Origin: UBA7916 sp036121365
GTDB taxonomy: Bacteria; Pseudomonadota; Gammaproteobacteria; Comchoanobacterales; Comchoanobacteraceae
NCBI GenBank assembly: GCA_036121365.1
Contig: JAZAFR010000015.1
Coordinates: forward strand, 1-17,330
Reading direction: 5' to 3'
Length of the DNA stretch: 17,330 bases
Shown here: one piece after another, positions 1-5,618 of the stretch
Position numbering within the stretch: the first letter of the stretch is position 1
Layout: the number at the start of each line of letters is the position of its first letter
The notes under the pieces: generated by a model
The model's database searches: none
What the model was told of the DNA's origin: nothing
What the model saw: the letters and a program-made list of their open reading frames with translations, nothing else
Position numbers and translations under genes: made by a program

Positions 1-2
1 CA

Positions 3-2102
3 AGATCTGCTTTTAGTCACAGACAAAAAGTAGACCCAGAAACAGGAAAGTCTAGCTCTGCTTCAAATGCTATTTCAAAATCTATCTATCATAAGAAACA
101 AAAAGTGGATCCTGTGTCAGGAGAGCTAAGTTCAGCTCCGGGTGCTATTTCAAGAGCTGCTTTTAGAGATATACAAAAGGTAGACCCAGAAACAGGAAAG
201 CTTAGCTCTGCTGCAAATGCTATTTCAAGAAATGCATTTAATAATAGAAAAAAAGTAGACCCTGAAACTGGAGAGGTAAGTTCTGCTCCTGGTGCTATTT
301 CATACAATACTTTTAAGAATAGACAGAAAGTAGACCCAGAAACAGGAGAGCTAAGTTCTGCTTCGGGTGCTATTTCAAGATCTATGTTTAGAGACAGACA
401 AAAAGTAGACCCAGAAACAGGAGAACTAAGTTCGGCTCCGGGTGCTATTTCAAGATCTATGTTTAGAAACAGACAAAAAGTAGACCCAGGAACAGGAGAG
501 CTAAGTTCTGCTTCGGGTGCTATTTTATACAATACTTTTTATAATAGACTGAAAGTAGACCCAGAAACAGGAGAGCCAAGTTCTGCTTCGGGTGCTATTT
601 CAAGAGCTGCTTTTAGAGATAGAAAAAAAGTAGACCCAGAAACAGGAGAGCTAAGTTCTGCTCCGGGTGCTATTTCAAGAGCTGCGTTTAGAAAAAGACA
701 AAAGGTAGACCCAGAAACAGGAGAGCTAAGTTCTGCTCCGGGTGCTATTTCAAGAAATATGTTCAATCATAGAAGAAAAGTAGATCCTGTTACAGGAGAG
801 CCAAGTTCTGCTCCAGGTACTATTTCAATAAGTACTTTTAGATCGAGACAAAAAGTGGATCCTGTATCAGGAAAGTCTAGCTCTGCTTCAAATGCTATTT
901 CAATAAATGCGTTTAGAGGTAGACAAAAGGTAGACCCAGAAACAGGAGAGCTAAGTTCTGCTCCGGGTGCTATTTCAAGAGCTGCTTTTAGAGATATACA
1001 AAAAGTAGACCCAGAAACAGGAGAGCTAAGTTCTGCTCCGGGTGCTATTTCAAGAAGTACCTATTATAATAGACAAAAAGTGGATCCTGTATCAGGAGAG
1101 GTAAGTTCAGCTCCGGGTGCCATTTCAAGAGCTGCTTTTAGTAGAAGAAAAAAAGTAGACCCAGAAACAGGAAAGCCTAGCTCTGCTGCAAATGCCATTT
1201 CAAAAGCTGCATATTATTCAAAAGCTGCCTATTACAAAAGAAAAAAACGTAATGAAACTGTCGCCTCTACAACAGAGGAGCCTATTTTTATTTCAGATTC
1301 AATTAGTGATCACTACAGTCAAGTTCAGCCACTCAGTAGTAGACAAATTGGAAGTTTTAAAGATGTAAAGCAAGAAGAATATTTAGAAAAAGAGCCACTA
1401 CCAATGGATTTGGATGTCAGTGATGCTAGTTTGCGAGAAAAGATTGCTGATGTGAATAAACAATCCATAATATCTAAAGATACGGATAGTGATAATTGTG
1501 AGGTTCAGGCAGCAAGGCTAGTGTGGGCTTTACAAGGCAAAGATATTTCTAAAGTGAAGATGAAAAATAGAGGTATTGAATACACACTTCCAGGTAATAC
1601 AAATCCTTGGGGTCATTTACACAATAGTGAGCTGGTTGAGGAAAATTATGAGGGCCTGGTTCATGTGACAGAGTTTTTAGAGATTGATGATGATAGTGTT
1701 GTTTCAGATATGAGTCATGCAACATGCGTAACTGATGTGATTCAAGGTGACGAAATTGATGTTTTTTTTGAAACAATGCGATGTCAAAAAACAGGTCAAT
1801 TTCATGAAAAGTGTCGATATTGTTGGGGATTGATGGGTTTAGAGCTTGGAGATGTTTGGCATCAGGTGGTATGGATAGAAAGAGAGGATGATATTGTGGT
1901 TTGTGATCCGAACCGTCAGGGTGAGCAGTTATTGAAGTTTGATCAAATCAAATCGTCATATGCTAATTTAGCAAGAGTATCCATATTACAGTTTAATAAA
2001 GGTTACAGGCCATTGGGTAGTCATGTTATGAATGAGTCAATGCAAGGTTCAGTTAAGGTTAAAGAGGAAAATATCCAGAACAGTCAGCGTATGTGTATTT
2101 AG
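3..2102 (+). CDS. Large modular 25-residue-repeat protein with C-terminal cysteine-protease-like domain (5' end outside window)
   Basis: The frame is open from the first bases of the window, so the true start lies upstream; GTG at 105 is inside a repeat and is not a credible start. The visible 699 residues comprise a tail of one repeat (1-8), 16 exact 25-residue repeats (9-408), a basic segment KRKKR (412-416), an acidic Ser/Asp/Glu-rich linker (about 420-495) and a C-terminal region (about 497-699). That region holds NC at 498-499 followed by a helical stretch (AARLVWALQG), WHQVVW with His620 and VVCDPN with Asp635. Cys, then His, then Asp about 15 residues on is the order of papain-fold peptidases and toxins (C58 and Tox-PL types). 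A C-x6-H-x2-C-x2-C cluster (594, 601, 604, 607) lies just before the His. I do not recognise the family. A secreted effector that binds a polymer or host partner through the array is inference. Its neighbours are on the opposite strand, so it appears to be its own unit. Confidence 0.85.
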   Translation, partial: RSAFSHRQKVDPETGKSSSASNAISKSIYHKKQKVDPVSGELSSAPGAISRAAFRDIQKVDPETGKLSSAANAISRNAFNNRKKVDPETGEVSSAPGAISYNTFKNRQKVDPETGELSSASGAISRSMFRDRQKVDPETGELSSAPGAISRSMFRNRQKVDPGTGELSSASGAILYNTFYNRLKVDPETGEPSSASGAISRAAFRDRKKVDPETGELSSAPGAISRAAFRKRQKVDPETGELSSAPGAISRNMFNHRRKVDPVTGEPSSAPGTISISTFRSRQKVDPVSGKSSSASNAISINAFRGRQKVDPETGELSSAPGAISRAAFRDIQKVDPETGELSSAPGAISRSTYYNRQKVDPVSGEVSSAPGAISRAAFSRRKKVDPETGKPSSAANAISKAAYYSKAAYYKRKKRNETVASTTEEPIFISDSISDHYSQVQPLSSRQIGSFKDVKQEEYLEKEPLPMDLDVSDASLREKIADVNKQSIISKDTDSDNCEVQAARLVWALQGKDISKVKMKNRGIEYTLPGNTNPWGHLHNSELVEENYEGLVHVTEFLEIDDDSVVSDMSHATCVTDVIQGDEIDVFFETMRCQKTGQFHEKCRYCWGLMGLELGDVWHQVVWIEREDDIVVCDPNRQGEQLLKFDQIKSSYANLARVSILQFNKGYRPLGSHVMNESMQGSVKVKEENIQNSQRMCI
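27..1226 (+). repeat. Sixteen in-frame 75-bp tandem repeats (25 residues each)
   Basis: Units begin at 27 and every 75 bases to 1152, with no indel; part of another unit precedes 27. Each unit reads KVDPxTGE, one variable residue, SSA, one residue, GAIS, then a variable patch of about eight residues ending in a basic or Gln residue. Patches include RAAFRDIQ, RNAFNNRK, YNTFKNRQ, RSMFRDRQ, YNTFYNRL, RNMFNHRR, ISTFRSRQ, RSTYYNRQ and RAAFSRRK. The scaffold DNA is often identical between units, including synonymous sites (units 13 and 14 match over the first 51 bases from the GTA codon), whereas the patches differ. The last unit carries a local AAYY duplication and runs into KRKKR. Confidence 0.97.
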
Positions 2103-2156
2103 ATTTGACAGATTTTTCAGCGCTTTTTTAACTTGTTGTGTTGCAAAATTTAAAAG

Positions 2157-2777
2157 CTAAGTCGTTATCATTTTATCCCAAACTGTCTTTTCTACTTCTC
2201 CTTTCGTGGGACTTTTTTTGATTCTCTTTTTTTTCTTTTGACCAGTGCTTGCCAACTTCAGAGAATCATCATTTCTTACCCCAAGATATTCCTGTATTGT
2301 TCTGATCACGCCTATGCCAGATAAATTTTTGCCGTCTTTCGTAAATCGTGGAGATTGGAATAAGGGGCTTTCTTTTCCATTACCCACCAAGAATTTATAC
2401 TCTTTTATATCGATGCAATTCTCATATAACTTGTTACTATTTTTCTCAGAAATTCCTTCTTTATCTCTTAATTCAGGATACGCAGCACAAATCTTATCGA
2501 CCAAAGAACCTTCTTCTAAGTTCAATTGATGTTCTTTCATTTTTTCTAAAATTTCTATCATCTCGTCAATGTCTTGAGAAATTTCTTTTTCCCGGTATAA
2601 GGAAAACATTTTCTTACAAATAGATAAATGCGTTTTAGGAATGAGCACAAAACTGTAATAACATAGATCAAATTTTCTCTGAAACTCTTGAGAAGTTGCC
2701 TCTACATTGTCTTCCCTTAACTTTCTTACGATCTCATCAAAGTCATTCATTCCTTCATCAACGTATAGGGAAAACAT
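2157..2777 (-). CDS. Hypothetical protein, second ORF of cassette copy A
   Basis: A 206-residue protein of unknown function. ATG at 2777 lies one base past the TAA of the preceding ORF, with no visible Shine-Dalgarno; a TTG at 2789 is an alternative start. It contains an internal repeat: MFSLYVDEG at residue 1 and KMFSLYREKE at about 66, each followed by an acidic/hydrophobic helix (DFDEIVRKL and DIDEMIEILEKM). Residues 91-108 (SLVDKICAAYPELRDKEG) match the same position of the ORF at 3701-4198 (PLLAEKIVSVYPGLKDQNG), so the two are paralogues. The C-terminus has a strongly basic stretch KKKKRIKK (181-188), which could bind nucleic acid or act as a nuclear signal in a host. The start and independence of this ORF are uncertain: similarity to the paralogue seems to continue upstream of the ATG, so it could be the frameshifted second half of a longer gene. 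Confidence 0.6.
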   Translation of the reverse strand: MFSLYVDEGMNDFDEIVRKLREDNVEATSQEFQRKFDLCYYSFVLIPKTHLSICKKMFSLYREKEISQDIDEMIEILEKMKEHQLNLEEGSLVDKICAAYPELRDKEGISEKNSNKLYENCIDIKEYKFLVGNGKESPLFQSPRFTKDGKNLSGIGVIRTIQEYLGVRNDDSLKLASTGQKKKKRIKKSPTKGEVEKTVWDKMITT

Positions 2778-2778
2778 T

Positions 2779-3543
2779 TTATTGAGCAAAGAATCTTGAG
2801 AATCTTGAGTCCCAACCTATAAGCGCTGTATCTCTCATTGCTCTTACTGCCCACTCTAGGCAGACTTTTTCAGTTTTAAATTCCTCCGGAACCTTATCTA
2901 TATCTTGTAGCCTCTTCCGAATAACCTGTATACACATATCTTCGTTAAAACCATCTGGTGCAATGTCATCAAATGGCGAAGATTTGCGGCAAGGGTTATT
3001 GTGTCTCAGACTTTCTTCTAGTGCTGCTTGAGATATCTCTCTTGTTACCATTTCTTTGGGAATATACTTGCATGCTTTCCCATGACTATCTTGGACTACC
3101 TGGAGAATAAATTCTTTTGTTAGGAAGCGATGCGGAACAAATACTAACTCTTCAATATTCTTCCTGACTGCTTCTGTGGCCATATTTTTTGTTATGTCTT
3201 TTTCAGGAAAGCAATCCAACAATGCACCATATCTACCGTAGGATTTATTCTTCACCAAACTGTCTGATAGTTGTGTAAATAAGCTTTCTTTATCTTCTAT
3301 TCCCCAATAGTTTATCGCCCAAGCAAATACTGCTTTTAAACGTTGATGCCTCCCACATGGCACATACCTATTATCATAGCGTTGCAGTCTCTCAAGTAAG
3401 TGTTGGAGCGTTTGAACTGTCCTCATTTTTTTGGGAATCGTCATTTGTATCTTAGAGAAAATTTCTCTGTTGTAATATGAGTAGAAATCATCGGAATATA
3501 AGGCGCGTTTAATAACGTCATCACATATCTCTGTTAGATTCAT
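2779..3543 (-). CDS. Helical-repeat protein (about 25-residue VP-x-x-F-x-T units), first ORF of cassette copy A
   Basis: A 254-residue cytoplasmic-looking protein of unknown function. ATG at 3543 has an AAGGA Shine-Dalgarno seven bases upstream and a promoter-like sequence before it, so the start is well supported. It holds about seven loosely conserved helical units beginning IPKKMRT (36), VPCGRHQR (61), FPEKDITK (112), VPHRFLTK (136), IPKEMVTR (161), APDGFNED (195) and VPEEFKTE (218), mostly spaced 23-34 residues. The last reads VPEEFKTEKVCLEWAV, which recalls the VPxxxKTxxLCLxAV repeats (DUF4116-like) common in proteins of intracellular gammaproteobacteria; that assignment is from memory of the pattern. 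No signal peptide or membrane segment is seen. The stop is immediately followed by the next ORF in another frame, so coupling or a frameshift between the two is possible. Confidence 0.7.
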   Translation of the reverse strand: MNLTEICDDVIKRALYSDDFYSYYNREIFSKIQMTIPKKMRTVQTLQHLLERLQRYDNRYVPCGRHQRLKAVFAWAINYWGIEDKESLFTQLSDSLVKNKSYGRYGALLDCFPEKDITKNMATEAVRKNIEELVFVPHRFLTKEFILQVVQDSHGKACKYIPKEMVTREISQAALEESLRHNNPCRKSSPFDDIAPDGFNEDMCIQVIRKRLQDIDKVPEEFKTEKVCLEWAVRAMRDTALIGWDSRFSRFFAQ

Positions 3544-3569
3544 TTCTTTATCCTTGATTTATTATATTG

Positions 3570-3598
3570 AAATTACAATGATATCTTCACTTTGTCAA
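3570..3598 (-). promoter_or_regulatory. Putative sigma-70 promoter for cassette copy A
   Basis: On the minus strand, TTGACA (3598-3593, a perfect -35) is followed after 17 bases by TAATTT (3575-3570), and the ATG of the helical-repeat ORF lies 27 bases further on. A perfect TATAAT is also present (3566-3561), but 26 bases from the -35, so it would need another -35. Confidence 0.45.
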
Positions 3599-3700
3599 TA
3601 CCTTCCATTGTGGTGCAAATGACGGCTTTGAACATTTGCTTTTCAATATATAGACAGCCATAGCCACATCTTTTTCACTCTATCTTCTGCCGAGACAAGA

Positions 3701-4198
3701 TCATATTTTATCGGAAACACCATTACAAGATAAACTGGACGGTGATTGATGAACTTCTATTGCTTTTCCTTGTATCTGATCTATGCGCATATTGAAGAGA
3801 CCACTGCCTTTACTCAATATCTCATTTAATTTGAAATGGTCTACCAACCTGTCAACCTCTCTGCCACACTGCCCATTCTGGTCTTTTAATCCAGGATACA
3901 CGCTCACTATCTTTTCAGCCAGTAAAGGATTCAATTGCTTTATTCCATAACTTTTCAATATTTCTAGGAAATCGAGCATCTCATTGTCATTTTTCAGCGC
4001 ACTGCCATCCAGAATCCTTTCAATTCTATGACTGAATGAGCCTTCTTTTGAGTGGAAAAATTCTTTTTTCTTTACCACCTCACCTAAATATTGATTCATA
4101 TATTGTTCAATGTCTTTATTGATGCCCTCATCTGAAAAACTCATGGCTATTATATCCTTCAGATCTTTTGGTACTTTTTCAAGCCCACTGTCTTTCAT
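3701..4198 (-). CDS. Hypothetical protein, second ORF of cassette copy B
   Basis: A 165-residue protein, paralogous to the ORF at 2157-2777. The segment EKIVSVYPGLKDQNG at about 95-109 and the DEG motif with the following acidic helix near the N-terminus align with the copy A protein; the basic C-terminal tail of copy A is absent. ATG at 4198 is used here and TTG at 4207 is an alternative; neither has a clear Shine-Dalgarno. The frame is the same as that of the short ORF ending in TAG at 4246-4244, and the codons between that TAG and this ATG are open. The two could therefore be halves of one gene split by a single nonsense codon, or a genuine two-gene arrangement like copy A. Function unknown. 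Confidence 0.5.
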   Translation of the reverse strand: MKDSGLEKVPKDLKDIIAMSFSDEGINKDIEQYMNQYLGEVVKKKEFFHSKEGSFSHRIERILDGSALKNDNEMLDFLEILKSYGIKQLNPLLAEKIVSVYPGLKDQNGQCGREVDRLVDHFKLNEILSKGSGLFNMRIDQIQGKAIEVHQSPSSLSCNGVSDKI

Positions 4199-4243
4199 AT
4201 TTACCAACGAGTCTAAGATGGCAACACTATTTTCTTCTCTTAC

Positions 4244-4420
4244 CTACAAGAACAGCTCACATGCTGGCTTGTGTTCATCCGGGACATACCTCATACTCGC
4301 TTTCCAAGCTTTTACCATTTCCAAGCACAGTGCCAATTTTTTCTCACCTGGAGACAATTTCATAAATTCATGTATGCTCATTTTACCTCGATCTGAGCTT
4401 ATGTCAGTTTTATCTTTCAT
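4244..4420 (-). CDS. Short ORF with one helical-repeat unit, first ORF of cassette copy B (possibly a remnant)
   Basis: A 58-residue ORF. ATG at 4420 has a strong GAGGAG Shine-Dalgarno nine bases upstream, a much better start than the GTG at 4444. It ends with LCLEMVKAWKASMRYVPDEH, the same type of unit as the last repeat of the 254-residue ORF of copy A, so it corresponds to the end of that protein with most of the array missing. It stops at TAG, 45 bases before the ATG of the next ORF in the same frame. It lies 37 bases downstream of the rubredoxin reductase stop and could be read from the same transcript. It is either a reduced gene or a fragment of a decaying one; the intact ribosome binding site favours translation. 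Confidence 0.45.
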   Translation of the reverse strand: MKDKTDISSDRGKMSIHEFMKLSPGEKKLALCLEMVKAWKASMRYVPDEHKPACELFL

Positions 4421-4457
4421 AATTTTTAACTCCTCACCCAACACTCATTTTACGAGC

Positions 4458-5618
4458 TCACTCAACTATTGATGCCGGCATCTTCTTCAACCAGTTATTT
4501 CTCTCTTTTGTTGCTTCACCTACCAACGCAAACCCTTTGATATTTCCCTCTTGGTCATAAAAACCTGCACTGATCCCTTCTGTGTCGTTTTTTTCCACTT
4601 TCCAGCTTCCCTTCACCTCAACCTCTCTCACTGGCACCAACGTCAGCGGTAAAGTGGGCATCTTCACCACCACTGGCATTGCAGGGTACTCTATGACAAC
4701 CCTTCCTCCCAATAAATTCTGACTGATGGCCTTGGCTTGTTGCTTTATTGGAGCGACATATGTCAAATTTAAGCCATAGGTTTTCGCGCAATCCCCAATC
4801 GCATAGATGTCTTCGTGACTACTCTGACCATAAGCATCTGTCACAACGCCTTGGTCAATTTTCAAACCCATTGACTCTGCCAAATCTGTCCGAGGCGCAA
4901 TCCCAATCGCAGACAGAACAATGTCAAACTGCTTCGGAGCCAAAGTGTCAAACGTCACAGCCACCTTCTCCTTCTCATCACACATGGACTTAACGCCACT
5001 ATCAACACACCAATTCAACCCCATTGAGATCAAATGTTTTTTACATATTAACCCGATCTCTTCAGGTATGAGCCCACTCAACGGCACCTCTTCTTGCGAT
5101 AACATCGTCACATGATGACCTGACTTCAATAGGTCATGCGCAAACTCAACGCCAACCAAGCCCGACCCCACAATCAATACCTGCTTGACTCCCACCAATG
5201 CTGATAAGAAATCCTCATAATCTTCAATCGCATTGATACTGTGGCACCCCGAACACTCAGCATTGCTAAGGTTTTTTGCACGCGATCCTGCCGCCAAAAC
5301 CAGCTTATCATAGACCTCTCTCTGACCATCTTCTAGAATGACCTCTTTGGCTTTAGTGTCCACAGCACTCACCTTCGTATGCGTCCTGATCTCTAGTTGA
5401 TACTTCTCCGCCATCTCGTCTGCTGACGATGTCACGATATCTTCAGGCGATTTGTGATGAAACAACGCAGTTGACAACATGGGCTTTGGATAAAAACGCC
5501 CATCTTTTTCTGTGATCATCATAATCTTAACGTCTTTGCTCTCTTGCCTTATACTTTGTGACAACATATAACCTGCCATCCCTGAACCTATGATGATAAT
5601 TTTTTCATCCTTTGTCAC
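4458..5618 (-). CDS. rubB: FAD-dependent rubredoxin-NAD(+) reductase
   Basis: It passes electrons from NAD(P)H through FAD to rubredoxin, a soluble cytoplasmic carrier that serves alkane hydroxylases in some bacteria and oxygen or peroxide detoxification in others. The 386 residues show an N-terminal FAD-binding Rossmann motif (IIIGSGMAGY, about 8-17), the RFYPKPMLST segment typical of this family, LAAGSRA, a second dinucleotide fold (IVGSGLVGVEFA, about 149-160) and the second FAD motif EDIYAIGDCA. The C-terminal MPVVVKMPTLPL also matches Pseudomonas rubredoxin reductases as I recall them. The GTG start overlaps the TGA stop of spoT (GTGA) and has AGGAG seven bases upstream, so translation is probably coupled to spoT. 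No rubredoxin gene is in the window, so its partner must be encoded elsewhere. Confidence 0.85.
   Translation of the reverse strand: MTKDEKIIIIGSGMAGYMLSQSIRQESKDVKIMMITEKDGRFYPKPMLSTALFHHKSPEDIVTSSADEMAEKYQLEIRTHTKVSAVDTKAKEVILEDGQREVYDKLVLAAGSRAKNLSNAECSGCHSINAIEDYEDFLSALVGVKQVLIVGSGLVGVEFAHDLLKSGHHVTMLSQEEVPLSGLIPEEIGLICKKHLISMGLNWCVDSGVKSMCDEKEKVAVTFDTLAPKQFDIVLSAIGIAPRTDLAESMGLKIDQGVVTDAYGQSSHEDIYAIGDCAKTYGLNLTYVAPIKQQAKAISQNLLGGRVVIEYPAMPVVVKMPTLPLTLVPVREVEVKGSWKVEKNDTEGISAGFYDQEGNIKGFALVGEATKERNNWLKKMPASIVE

Noticed and set aside
89..766. Long open frames on the minus strand opposite the repeat array
   Set aside because: They exist because each 75-bp unit happens to lack a minus-strand stop, so the frame stays open by repetition. 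They show no independent coding signal.
27..1226. CRISPR array
   Set aside because: The 75-bp periodicity is entirely coding, with no separate repeat and spacer structure, and units are in phase with one protein frame.
27..1226. Classical TAL-effector repeats
   Set aside because: TALE units are 33-35 residues with a different helix-RVD-helix sequence. Only the general logic of scaffold plus variable patch is shared.
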